DNA of 64,000 bases from Nocardia bhagyanarayanae (lineage in GTDB: Bacteria; Actinomycetota; Actinomycetes; Mycobacteriales; Mycobacteriaceae): positions 4,712,001 to 4,776,000 of the forward strand of contig NZ_VFPG01000001.1 in assembly GCF_006716565.1 (NCBI RefSeq), written 5' to 3'. Under the pieces are notes generated by a model that was given only the letters and a program-made list of their open reading frames with translations, was not told the origin of the DNA and did no database searches. Both the position numbers and the translations under genes were made by a program. Of the stretch, positions 31,780-40,308 are shown piece by piece; positions within the stretch are counted from its first letter, which is position 1, and each line of letters begins with the position of its first letter.

Positions 31780-33204
31780 TCAGTGCGCGTGGATCGCCGG
31801 GCGATGCTGGCGCCAGGGGAATCGCCGTTCGAGATCGGCGGCGAGGGTGAGCAGGGTGGCCTCGTCGCCGTAGGGGGCGACGAATTGCACACCGATCGGC
31901 CAGCCCTCGGCCGAGCGGGCCAAGGGCAGTGAGATCGCCGGATTGCCAGTGGCATTGAACAGAGCGGTGAAGGGCGCGAAGTCGAAGATCTTGCGGTACC
32001 ACTCGTGTGCGGTCAAGGCCGAGTCGTCCGCGTCGAGGTGGCCGAGTGGCAGATTCGGGCTGGCAGTGGTCGGAGTGAGGTAGAGGTCGTAGTCGGTGAG
32101 GAGCCGGGCGACTTCACGGCGCGCGAGATTGAACGTCTCCTCTACGACGTACAGGTCCGCCGCGGTCCTGGTGGCGCCGTAGGCGACGCAGGCGCGGGTG
32201 GTGGCCTCGAGATGGTCGGTCCCAGGGTCGATGCCCAGCGCCTTCGCCGCGGTGGTGACGGTGTGGGCGAGGAAGCTGCACCAGGCGTCGAGATTGGCGT
32301 GATGGAAGGCTTCGGCGTCGATGCGGGGAGCGGCTTCCTCGACGTGATGCCCCAGGGCGGTCAATTGTTCGGCGACGCGGTGGACCGCGTCGGCGCAGGC
32401 GGGGTCGGCCTGGGAGACGTCGGCCGCGACGGCGATGCGCAGTGCGCGCACCGGGTGCGAGATCAGTTCGCGGTAGCTCGCCGTCTCGGCGGGAAACAGG
32501 TACTTGTCGCCGGGTTCGCTGCCGTGCACGGCGTCGAGCAACGCCGCGCAGTCGCGGACGGTGCGGGTGACGGCGAACTCCACGCCCATGCCCAGCAGCG
32601 GATCGGCGTAGTCGGGTCCGGCGGAGATGCGGCCGCGGCTCGGTTTGAGTCCGACCAGCCCGCATGCCGCGGCCGGGATGCGGATGGAGCCGCCGCCGTC
32701 GTTGGCATGGGCCAATGGCAGCGCTCCGGCGGCGACCAATGCCGCTGCGCCGCCGCTGGATCCGCCCGCGGCGCGGGTCGGGTCCCACGGGTTGCGCGTC
32801 GGCGCGCCATAGGCCACGGCTTCGGTGGTGGCGTTGAAACCGAGTTCGGGGGAGGTGGTCACCGCCATCGCCGCCAGTCCCGCTCGCCGGAAGCGGGTCA
32901 TCAATGCCGTGTCGTCGGCGTGGACCACGCCGGGGCCGAACAACCGGCTGCCGTTGCGCTGCGGCACGCCTGCCGCGTGGAGGATGAGGTCCTTGATCGC
33001 GAAAGGCACTCCCGCGAACGGGCCTGCCGCGTCGTAGGCCAGCGGTCGCTCGAACACCTCGCCCGCGACCGCACCGAGCTCGGGGTCTACCTGCGCGATC
33101 GCGGCGGCGGCCGCGTCCTGCACCTCGGCGGCGCTGACCTGGCCTTGCCGGATCAGCTCGGCGAGCTCTGTGGCGTCTCGTCCGGCGTAATCGGCGACAT
33201 CCAT
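31780..33204 (-). CDS. Amidase-signature hydrolase
   Basis: A 474-residue protein of the amidase signature family. The Ser-cisSer-Lys triad is visible: Lys in FAIKDLIL, then the Gly/Ser-rich [16 protein letters not shown] and the nucleophile region [19 protein letters not shown]. The C-terminal [16 protein letters not shown] is also conserved. The chosen ATG at 33204 has GGGAGG upstream; the open frame upstream of it covers the divergent promoter. These enzymes hydrolyse amides such as aryl or fatty acid amides, or 6-aminohexanoate-cyclic-dimer. It is divergent from a LuxR-type regulator 157 bases away, which may control it. Confidence 0.93.
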   Translation of the reverse strand: MDVADYAGRDATELAELIRQGQVSAAEVQDAAAAAIAQVDPELGAVAGEVFERPLAYDAAGPFAGVPFAIKDLILHAAGVPQRNGSRLFGPGVVHADDTALMTRFRRAGLAAMAVTTSPELGFNATTEAVAYGAPTRNPWDPTRAAGGSSGGAAALVAAGALPLAHANDGGGSIRIPAAACGLVGLKPSRGRISAGPDYADPLLGMGVEFAVTRTVRDCAALLDAVHGSEPGDKYLFPAETASYRELISHPVRALRIAVAADVSQADPACADAVHRVAEQLTALGHHVEEAAPRIDAEAFHHANLDAWCSFLAHTVTTAAKALGIDPGTDHLEATTRACVAYGATRTAADLYVVEETFNLARREVARLLTDYDLYLTPTTASPNLPLGHLDADDSALTAHEWYRKIFDFAPFTALFNATGNPAISLPLARSAEGWPIGVQFVAPYGDEATLLTLAADLERRFPWRQHRPAIHAH

Positions 33205-33360
33205 CGGTAACCTCCCGGTTCGTTGTGCTGGTGCGGGAGAACCTAGGGCGGTGCGCGAGGCGCGGCGTCCGTCGATCGACGGACGCGGCGAAACGGCGAT
33301 TGTGCGTCGGCGTGAGCGACCGCCGGATCCGGTCGAAGTGACCGGCGTCATACTGTCGGA

Positions 33361-34377
33361 GTGGTTGCTGCACCCGATCGAGATCTGGACCCCGCTGTCG
33401 CGGTCCGAGTGCGAGACGCGATCAGGGCGGCCACACCGGACCGGTCGGGCCTGGGCCGGGTGCTGTTCGAGCTGTCGCGGGTCGTCGCCTATCAGCACGC
33501 CGCGTTGTCGCGGTGGGACCCGGTCGGCCGGGTGCACCTCACGGCGGCCAGCGTCGGCTACCCGCAGGCCGCGCTCGAGGTCACCAACTCTTGCCTGCAC
33601 ACGCATCCGCTGTTCACCCGGCTCCAGCACGACCAGCTACCGATTCGCCTGTGCGAGGTACCGGCCGAGGTGCGGTACGGTCCGATCTTCGATCGGGTCA
33701 TCCTCCCGCTCGGCTATCGCGAGGGCCTGACTCAACCCCTCTTCGCCGCCGACGGCCGCTACCTCGGCATGCTGAACATGAGCACCACCGCGCACGCGCC
33801 GTTCCCCACGATGTCGGTGACCGCGCTCGCGCTGCTGGCCGACGTGGTCGGCGCCGCCATCGATCCCTGCCGCGGCATCGCGGCGCCAGTCGACCGAGAG
33901 GAGTCGGTGGTGATCGCCACCGCGGGCGGGACAGTGCACCCGGTGACGGCGCCCGCCGCGGCGCACCCGTTCGTATCCGGCAGCGCCGGTGTGGAACTCG
34001 CGCGGGCGGTCGCGGTGTCCGGCCGTCCCGGTGACCATCTGCTGCTCGACGGCGATGTCGTGTACCGGACGCGGATGCAGCCGGTCCACTCCGGCGGGAC
34101 CCTGGTCGCCTACCGCCGCGTCGATCCGCCCCACGGCCTCACACCCCGTGAACTCCACGTGCTCGCACTGCTCCCACAAGGCAGCTCCAACGCCCGCATC
34201 GCCGCCGACCTGCGGGTCGAACCCTCCACCATCGCCACCCACATCGAACGCATCCTGCGGAAACTCCACGTCCCCAACCGAACCGTCGCCGCCGCGACCG
34301 CCGTCCGCTGGGGACTGACCGTGAACTCCCGCCCGGCAGAAGCTGCCGACCGCACCGAGAACTGGTCGACGATGTAG
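33361..34377 (+). CDS. LuxR-family regulator with GAF-like sensor domain
   Basis: A 338-residue protein. Residues 15-170 look like a GAF-type sensor (VVAYQHAALSRWDPVGRVHL, YREGLTQPLFAADGRYLGMLNMSTT). The C-terminal LuxR helix-turn-helix runs from LTPRELHVLALLPQGSSNARIAADL to ILRKLHVPNRTVAAATAVRWGL. There is no receiver domain and no quorum-sensing acyl-homoserine lactone motif. The GTG start has only a weak upstream purine site. It is divergent from the amidase gene, its most probable target. Confidence 0.88.
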   Translation: MVAAPDRDLDPAVAVRVRDAIRAATPDRSGLGRVLFELSRVVAYQHAALSRWDPVGRVHLTAASVGYPQAALEVTNSCLHTHPLFTRLQHDQLPIRLCEVPAEVRYGPIFDRVILPLGYREGLTQPLFAADGRYLGMLNMSTTAHAPFPTMSVTALALLADVVGAAIDPCRGIAAPVDREESVVIATAGGTVHPVTAPAAAHPFVSGSAGVELARAVAVSGRPGDHLLLDGDVVYRTRMQPVHSGGTLVAYRRVDPPHGLTPRELHVLALLPQGSSNARIAADLRVEPSTIATHIERILRKLHVPNRTVAAATAVRWGLTVNSRPAEAADRTENWSTM

Positions 34378-34723
34378 GCGTCAGGGGTGCTGGGGGTCCG
34401 CGCCGATGCTCCGGGTCGGCCTGCCCGTGTTCCGCCGCGCGTATGCCCGGCGGCGGCCGCTGTTCCGTTGCCGACCGCACCAGGCCCTGCCGCGGAGCCA
34501 CTCGGCCGAGGTCACCATCGACTGGCTCAGTCGGCGGCTCGATCGGTGAGACCGGACGCCTGTCGTGAACTGGGGCGTCATGGCATCGTTCTGGTTGCCG
34601 ACGGTGGGGTGGGCCGAACTCGCGGAAATGTGGTGCCGGGAATCTGTTGCGGTGGAGGGGCGCAACGCGATCAGTATGCGTACTGCGTGCGAAACACACG
34701 ACGTTGGCGCGCAGGGGATTACG

Positions 34724-35902
34724 ATGAATCCGATCGACAGCAGGGGACTGATGAGGATGCTGGCTCGGCTGCACGTGTGGACTGCCGGAAACCGTCGGCA
34801 GACGGCCTTGCGGGACACGACGGATCACGATATCGGCGGCGGGGCCGCGCATCGATGGATGAGGCTTTGGGTGTGCCTCGGTGTCGCTCTCGCCGTGCCA
34901 CAACTGTCCATGACGACTGCTCTCGCTTCCCCGGCTACGGCCACAACGCCCGCACGCGGGTACGAGCCGGCGCCCGATCCGGGGCGCGTTGCCGAGCCAG
35001 GTTTCGTTGCTCAGATGGATTGCTCGGATTACGAGTTTCCGCCGCCGTCGTGCCAAACCGTCGATCCGCCGCCGCTGGTCGTTCCGCCGCCGGTCGATCC
35101 GCCGCTAGTCGTGCCTCCGCCGGTCGATCCGCCGCTGGTCGTGCCTCCGCCTCCCGTTGTGCCGCCGCCTCCGGTAGTGCCGCCGCCGGTTGTCCCGCCT
35201 GAGCCGGTTGCGCCGCCGCCTCCGGTTGTGCGGCCTGAGCCGGTTGTGCCTCCGCCTCCGGTTGCTCCTCCGCCGGTTGTGCCTCCGCCTCCGGTCGCAC
35301 CTCCGCCGGTTGCGCCGCCTCCACCCGTCGCGCCGCCTCCACCCGTCGCGCCGCCGCCTCCGGTCGCGCCGCCTCCGCACGTCGCTCCTCCGCACGTCGC
35401 TCCTCCGCCGGTCGCTCCTCCGCCGGTCGCGCCGCCGCCTCTGGTCGCGCCGCCTCCGCCGGTCGCGCCGCCTCCGCCGGTCGCGCCGCTGCCTCCGCCC
35501 TCCGCGCCGCCTCCGCCGTCGAAACCCGAAACACCGCCCGTCGCAATGGAACTGACGCCGAGCGCCATCGCACCCGGTGACGATGTGACCGCGGCCGGAC
35601 GCGGCTGCACACCGGGTTCGGCGGTGACCCTGAAGATCGGCGACGCCCCGGTCGGCAACGCGGTAGCGGCATCGGACGGCTCCTTCCAAGCCCCGTTGAC
35701 GCTATCCGCGCTGGAGGTGGGCCGCCACGACGTGCAGGCGTGGTGCGGTCGCGCGCTGGCCGCGGAATTGGACATCGTGCTGGTCAGCAGTGTCGGCAGC
35801 GGCACAGCGACGGTGGCGGTGATCCTGTTCTTCCTGTTGCTCGGTGGCTGGTTCTTCGGCCATCGGCTCGTATCGCGTCAACCCGCCAAGGGGAGAGAAT
35901 GA
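34724..35902 (+). CDS. Proline-rich surface protein with C-terminal membrane anchor
   Basis: The chosen ATG 34724 follows AGGGGA; in-frame ATGs at 34751 and 34859 are alternatives. A hydrophobic helix (MRLWVCLGVALAVPQLSM, then TTALASPAT) near residues 46-70 acts as signal or anchor. About residues 112-269 are an almost pure PPPV/PPPVA repeat. Then comes a beta-sandwich-like domain of about 80 residues (TPSAIAPGDDVTAAGRGCTPGSAVTLKIG) with two Cys, a transmembrane helix (TATVAVILFFLLLGGWFFG) and a short basic tail. The protein probably projects the Cys-containing domain or proline stalk through the cell wall. Its stop overlaps the next start (ATGA), making it the first gene of a three-gene operon with a membrane kinase. 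Confidence 0.85.
   Translation: MNPIDSRGLMRMLARLHVWTAGNRRQTALRDTTDHDIGGGAAHRWMRLWVCLGVALAVPQLSMTTALASPATATTPARGYEPAPDPGRVAEPGFVAQMDCSDYEFPPPSCQTVDPPPLVVPPPVDPPLVVPPPVDPPLVVPPPPVVPPPPVVPPPVVPPEPVAPPPPVVRPEPVVPPPPVAPPPVVPPPPVAPPPVAPPPPVAPPPPVAPPPPVAPPPHVAPPHVAPPPVAPPPVAPPPLVAPPPPVAPPPPVAPLPPPSAPPPPSKPETPPVAMELTPSAIAPGDDVTAAGRGCTPGSAVTLKIGDAPVGNAVAASDGSFQAPLTLSALEVGRHDVQAWCGRALAAELDIVLVSSVGSGTATVAVILFFLLLGGWFFGHRLVSRQPAKGRE
35061..35530 (+). repeat. Tandem repeat coding for PPPV/PPPVA units
   Basis: About 470 bases of degenerate 12- to 18-base units of the form CCGCCGCCTCCGGTCGCG. They encode alternating polyproline and Val/Ala. The reading frame stays open throughout. Long simple-sequence coding repeats like this are prone to length change by slippage. 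Confidence 0.9.
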
Positions 35903-36783
35903 ACAGCCTTCGCGAATACCTCGGCGGCCGAGAGGGAATCGGCCGGACACTGCGCGCCACCCTGTCTCATTGCGCCATCGCCGTCGTGTTCGCCGGGGCG
36001 GGACTACTCGGCGGGGGTGCGGCGCACGCGGATACGGGCGGTGTCGAGATGACCGCCACCATCGACGATCGGGATATCGGTGGGGCGTCGGGGCGCGAAC
36101 CGATCCAGCTCACACCGGACAGCACGGCGCGCATCGCGATCACGCTGACCAACAACAACAGTGAGCAGATCGAGGTCCGGCGCGTCGGGCTCACCGGGCA
36201 CGTGCTCGGGCTGAACTTCTTCTCGTACTCGACGGCGGTGGGTCTCGAAGTCGCGCCCGGCAAGACCGAAACCCTGAGCTATGCATTGGATCTCGCCGGA
36301 CTCGACGGGCAAGCCACCGGGCTGATCAGCGGTCGGCTCACGGTGAGCGGCGCCGACGGCGAGGAGTTGGCCAGCGTCGCGACCGTGACCGACGTACGCG
36401 GCTCGATGCGCTCGGTCTACGGTCTGTTCGGGATCGCGCTCGCGGTGCTCACCGCCTTGGCCGCCGTCGACGCCGCGTTGGGCATTGCCCGCCACCGGCT
36501 TTCGGCGAACCGGTGGCAACGCGGCGTGCGTCTGCTGGCGCCCGGCGTCGGCGTAGGGCTGATCTTCGGCTTCACCGCCTCGGTATTGCGCTGGTGGGTG
36601 CCCGCCACGGGATTGTGGCTGGCTGTCGCCGGAGGCGCGGCGGCGGTCGGCTTCCTGCTCGGCTACCTGTCGCCGACACCCGCGACCGGGTCCGAGGAGC
36701 CGGACGCCGAGGACATTGATTTCCTCGGCGGCGCCGGCGAGACGCCAGTCGGGAGTGTCCCGCACGCGGGACCGGTCGCGTGA
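35899..36783 (+). CDS. Membrane protein: signal peptide, extracellular beta-rich domain, three C-terminal helices
   Basis: A 294-residue protein; ATG 35899 overlaps the preceding stop. After a signal sequence (HCAIAVVFAGAGLLGGGAAHADT) an exported domain of about 130 residues (VEMTATIDDRDIGG... TLTNNNSEQIEVRRVGLTG...) shows the pattern of an immunoglobulin-like or NEAT-like beta sandwich. Helices follow at about residues 172-195, 212-236 and 238-262, then an acidic cytosolic tail (EEPDAEDIDFLGG). The stop overlaps the kinase start by GTGA. The kinase's C-terminal half repeats the same plan. No named family was recognised. Likely a sensor or scaffold subunit of the kinase complex (inference). 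Confidence 0.85.
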   Translation: MNSLREYLGGREGIGRTLRATLSHCAIAVVFAGAGLLGGGAAHADTGGVEMTATIDDRDIGGASGREPIQLTPDSTARIAITLTNNNSEQIEVRRVGLTGHVLGLNFFSYSTAVGLEVAPGKTETLSYALDLAGLDGQATGLISGRLTVSGADGEELASVATVTDVRGSMRSVYGLFGIALAVLTALAAVDAALGIARHRLSANRWQRGVRLLAPGVGVGLIFGFTASVLRWWVPATGLWLAVAGGAAAVGFLLGYLSPTPATGSEEPDAEDIDFLGGAGETPVGSVPHAGPVA

Positions 36784-38870
36784 GCGAGAGCGGAGTCGCG
36801 GTGAGTGCCGGTATCCACCGGGTGCGCGAGGCGCTGCCGGGCTACGACGTCGGCGAGGAGGTCGGCCGAGGCGGCTGTGGGGTCGTGCTGGCGGGCACCC
36901 ATCGCCGATTGGGCCGGTCGGTGGCGATCAAGCAGATTCCGCCCGGGTTCGCCGACGACGCCGAAGTGCGTAGACGATTCGTCGACGAGGCGCGAGTGAT
37001 GGCTGCCATCGATCATCCGCACGTGGTGCGGGTGTTCGATTACCTCGAACACGAGGGGCTGTGTCTGCTGATCATGGAATTCCTGCCGGGCGGGACGGTC
37101 GGTAGCCGATTCCACGGCGAGGGTTTCGCAGCCACCTCGGCGGTCGCGGTGGGACTGGCGTGCGCCGCCGGACTGCACGCGGCGCATCGGCACGGCATCC
37201 TGCACCGAGATGTCAAACCGGCCAATCTGATGTTCGGTACGGGCGGCGCTGTCAAGCTGACCGACTTCGGTATCGCGAAGATCGTCGGCGGTGATCAGAC
37301 CCTGGCGACCAAGGCAGGCGAGATCATCGGTACGCCGTCCTACATGGCGCCGGAACAGATACTCGGAGAAGAACTTTCCCCGGCCACCGATGTCTATTCG
37401 CTGGCGACGATGCTCTATCAGTTGCTTTCCGGTGTCCTGCCGTTCCCGCCCGCGGACAGCACCAGGGCAACCCTTCTCGCCCACGCCTTCGGACAGCCGG
37501 TGCCCCTGGCGGAGACCGCCCCGCGTGTTCCACAGCCCATCGCCGAGGTGGTGATGCGGGGTCTGGCCACCGATCCAGCCCAGCGATTCGCCTCGGCCGA
37601 GGATTTCGGCATCGCGCTGGCCGAACCCGCGGCCTACTGCTGGGGCGGTGATTGGCTGACGCCGGTCGGCATCCCGGTCATCGGCGCGGACACCATCGTG
37701 GCGGCCGCCACCGGCGGCGGCCGGCGCATCGGCAGGAGGGCGGGTGCTTCCGGCACGGTGCCCCGACCCGGCGATGTGGGTGCGCCGCCGTCGGGCATGG
37801 CCGCGCCGCCGACCGCGGCGTTCGATGCGCCGGGAGTACTCGGGCACAGTCCGTCCGGTGGTACCGGCCGCGGTCCGGTCGGATACCCGACAGTCCCGCA
37901 CCGACCCGGTCGCCCCGGATCGGTGCGGGCGGAAGATGGACCCCCGAAACAAACGGTCGCCGGGGCGGGTGGGTCACCGACGCGCCAGAACGTCGGTACC
38001 TGGACCATGCCCGCGCCCGAACAGGCGGCGGCGACCTCGCCTCGCGTGCGGCCGAAGGAGGAGGCGCCGAGCGGCGTGCGCCTGATCGATATCGACCGCG
38101 ACGATATGGTGCCCATCCGGGAAGTCATGGTTGCCGAATCGCCACGGATCCCGCTCGTGATCGCGGCGGTTCTGGCGGCCACGGCCTGCGCCATCGCGCT
38201 GCTGGGCCTCGGCGGCCCGGCCGTCGGCGGTGACCTCGCACCGGGGGCGGTCACTCTCTCCGGCGCCGACCCGGTCACGACGACACCGGTCCTGCTCGAC
38301 CTCTCCGCCCCGATTCCGCTACAGGTCGATGGAATCGACGCCGACGCGGCGCGGTTGTCGCTGAACGTCCTCGGCGCCAGGCTCGGTGGATCGACCACCG
38401 CCCTCTCGCCCGGCACTCCCGCATCGCTTGCGGCGCCGGTCAACCCCTACGTGCTGGCCGGGGCTACCACCGGGGAACTGACACTGCTGCGCGGCGGAAC
38501 CGAAATCGCCACGCAGCGAATCGAATTCCGCACCCGACAGCGTTCGACGACAACGGGGGTGGCGGTGGGTGTCGCGTTGCTGGCGTTGTTCGCGATCGCC
38601 TACCTGGAGTCCAATTTCCGTGCCCTGCGGCGCGGGCGCGGCGGGCCGTCGAACACCGCGGGCCTCGTCGTCAGCGCTTCGGCGACGGCGGTCGCGGTCG
38701 TCGGCGCCGCCTGGGTGCTCCTGGAAAAGCCACCGACCGGCCTCACACTGGTCACCGCCGTAGTGGCCGCCGCGGCGGCGAGCGTGGCAGCTATGGTCGC
38801 CGCGCGCCGAATGGCCGAACGCTACCGCCATCTGCGCCGCCGCCGCTTGGTCGCCATGGTCCGGGTGTGA
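36780..38870 (+). CDS. Membrane Ser/Thr protein kinase with exported domain
   Basis: A 696-residue protein from GTG 36780. The kinase domain (about 20-285) has all Hanks motifs: GRGGCGVVLAG, VAIKQI, HRDVKPANL, DFGIAK, GTPSYMAPEQ and DVYSLATMLYQLLSG, so it should be active. A Pro/Gly/Arg-rich linker follows (about 285-455). TM1 (IPLVIAAVLAATACAIALLGL, near 457) leads to an exported domain of about 105 residues, and three more helices (about 590-612, 625-650, 655-678) end in a basic tail. Mycobacterial Pkn kinases usually have one helix and PASTA, NHL or similar sensors; this topology differs. Coupled to two upstream surface protein genes, it probably phosphorylates cytosolic targets in response to an envelope signal (inference). 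Confidence 0.93.
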   Translation: MSESGVAVSAGIHRVREALPGYDVGEEVGRGGCGVVLAGTHRRLGRSVAIKQIPPGFADDAEVRRRFVDEARVMAAIDHPHVVRVFDYLEHEGLCLLIMEFLPGGTVGSRFHGEGFAATSAVAVGLACAAGLHAAHRHGILHRDVKPANLMFGTGGAVKLTDFGIAKIVGGDQTLATKAGEIIGTPSYMAPEQILGEELSPATDVYSLATMLYQLLSGVLPFPPADSTRATLLAHAFGQPVPLAETAPRVPQPIAEVVMRGLATDPAQRFASAEDFGIALAEPAAYCWGGDWLTPVGIPVIGADTIVAAATGGGRRIGRRAGASGTVPRPGDVGAPPSGMAAPPTAAFDAPGVLGHSPSGGTGRGPVGYPTVPHRPGRPGSVRAEDGPPKQTVAGAGGSPTRQNVGTWTMPAPEQAAATSPRVRPKEEAPSGVRLIDIDRDDMVPIREVMVAESPRIPLVIAAVLAATACAIALLGLGGPAVGGDLAPGAVTLSGADPVTTTPVLLDLSAPIPLQVDGIDADAARLSLNVLGARLGGSTTALSPGTPASLAAPVNPYVLAGATTGELTLLRGGTEIATQRIEFRTRQRSTTTGVAVGVALLALFAIAYLESNFRALRRGRGGPSNTAGLVVSASATAVAVVGAAWVLLEKPPTGLTLVTAVVAAAAASVAAMVAARRMAERYRHLRRRRLVAMVRV

Positions 38871-38887
38871 CGGCGGTCGGTCCGCCG
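38871..38887. terminator. Short GC hairpin between convergent kinase and L,D-transpeptidase genes
   Basis: A 6-bp stem CGGCGG/CCGCCG with loop TCGGT starts right after the kinase stop, in a 24-base gap between convergent stops. Confidence 0.4.
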
Positions 38888-38894
38888 ACTCGAC

Positions 38895-40079
38895 TCACGC
38901 CGGGGTGCCGCCGCGAAGCCACTCGGACCACGGGATGCTCCAATCGCCGTTCTGCCAGATGTCGAGGGGTTCGCCGCCGGTGTTGCGGACCTCGACGACG
39001 TCGCCGGGGATGACGAAGTCGTAGAACCATGCGGCATCGGCGGGGGAGAGGTTCAGGCAGCCGTGTGAGACGTTGGTGTTGCCTTGAGCCCACATGCTCG
39101 CGGCCAGCGCGTGCACGAAGATGCCGTCGTGGCTGATGCGGACCGCGTGGTCGATGCTGGTGCGGTAGCCGCCGGCGTTGGTGGGCAGGCCGTAGGTGGC
39201 GGAGTCCATGATCACCGGGTTGTTCCGGTCCAGCACGGTGTAGATGCCGGGACGGGTCCAGAACGACAGGTATCGGCCGCCGACGACCGTGGTGCCGCCT
39301 TTGCCCATCGATGTGGGCATGGTGCGCACCAGGTTCCCGTTGTCGAAGACCTCGATCTGTTTGGTGTCGTCGTCGGCGATCGCGACGTGCGCGGGGCCGA
39401 TCATCACCGACACCCGTTGGTCGCGCAGGCCGTAGCGGCCCTCGCCGAGCGCGCGTCCGAACAGTTCGGCCTCGATCGTGATCCTGGTTCCCGGCGCGTG
39501 ATAGTGCTCCGGCCGCCAGTGTGCGTTCTGATCGTCGAGCCAGTACCAGGCGCCCGTGACGGCGGGCTGGGTGGTGACTTTCAGGTGGCGTTCCACGGCG
39601 GCCCGGTCGACGGGTTCGTCGAAACGGGCGACGAGCACGAAACCCACGCCGTAGGTGTCGTTCTCGGCCAGCTCGACGAGATTGGCGGAGCGCAGGGAGA
39701 CGTCGATGAGCTGTCGCGGTCGCACCGTGGTGCAGGTCGTCGTCGCGGTGACGTCTCCGGCTTCGCCGTGCGCCACGGCTTTCGCGGTGTAGGTGTGTCC
39801 GTAGCCGAGCGGCTCGGCGCTGGTCCAGGTCCGATGATCGGGTGCCGGTGCGCCGGGCAGTGATCTGCCCGTTTCGTCGATCCATTCGACCGACCGCAGT
39901 GTCCCGTCGGTGACCGTGACCGTGCCGTGGCTGCGCGGATCGACGTCGAGGGTGCCGGGTGGCGGATCGAATCGGATGGTGGCGGGTTTGGGGGGCGCGG
40001 GTTCCTGCCCGCATCCGGCCAGAGCGAGGCCACCCGCACCGGCGAAGCCGATCAGCAGCCGACGACGTCCCAATACCAC
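38895..40079 (-). CDS. L,D-transpeptidase, lipoprotein (Ldt type)
   Basis: A 394-residue protein that makes 3-3 peptidoglycan cross-links outside the membrane. The start is taken as GTG 40079 with AAGGGAG seven bases upstream; the longer frame lacks a site. Basic LGRRRLLIGF leads to lipobox LALAGC near residue 20, so the protein is lipid-anchored. Two immunoglobulin-like domains follow, as in mycobacterial LdtMt2. The YkuD catalytic domain carries GIFVHALA and the active-site SHGCLNL motif with catalytic Cys. WYWLDDQNAHWRP and the Trp-rich C-terminus (WSIPWSEWLRGG) are also usual in this subfamily. These enzymes are targets of carbapenems. Confidence 0.95.
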   Translation of the reverse strand: MVLGRRRLLIGFAGAGGLALAGCGQEPAPPKPATIRFDPPPGTLDVDPRSHGTVTVTDGTLRSVEWIDETGRSLPGAPAPDHRTWTSAEPLGYGHTYTAKAVAHGEAGDVTATTTCTTVRPRQLIDVSLRSANLVELAENDTYGVGFVLVARFDEPVDRAAVERHLKVTTQPAVTGAWYWLDDQNAHWRPEHYHAPGTRITIEAELFGRALGEGRYGLRDQRVSVMIGPAHVAIADDDTKQIEVFDNGNLVRTMPTSMGKGGTTVVGGRYLSFWTRPGIYTVLDRNNPVIMDSATYGLPTNAGGYRTSIDHAVRISHDGIFVHALAASMWAQGNTNVSHGCLNLSPADAAWFYDFVIPGDVVEVRNTGGEPLDIWQNGDWSIPWSEWLRGGTPA

Positions 40080-40308
40080 CGCGTAACTCCCTTCGCTGGG
40101 TGCAGCAGGGCCAACGCTCCGTCCGCCAGCATGTGGCAGCGACGCGCCTGCCGAGACGCCAACGAGCGGTTTCTCCACCGATCCGTCGCACAACCGACAC
40201 CGTTCCGCGATTGATCCGAATTTTTCGGACAAGACGGTCACGGTTGGTCTGCAGGGCTCGGACGGTCACACGGTCCGCTCGTCGGCCGCAGGCCCCACCG
40301 ACCTCCGG

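Noticed and set aside
33205..33630. N-terminal extension of the amidase frame by 142 residues.
   Set aside because: It covers the divergent LuxR gene and promoter; ATG 33204 has a strong ribosome site and fits the family length.
35029..35805. Gly-rich frames on the minus strand opposite the proline repeat (PE_PGRS-like appearance).
   Set aside because: Poly-Gly is the complement of the CCG-rich proline repeat; the plus strand has signal, anchor and operon overlap.
36663..37952. A 429-residue minus-strand frame across the kinase gene.
   Set aside because: The kinase motifs on the plus strand are complete and this frame has no recognisable motif.
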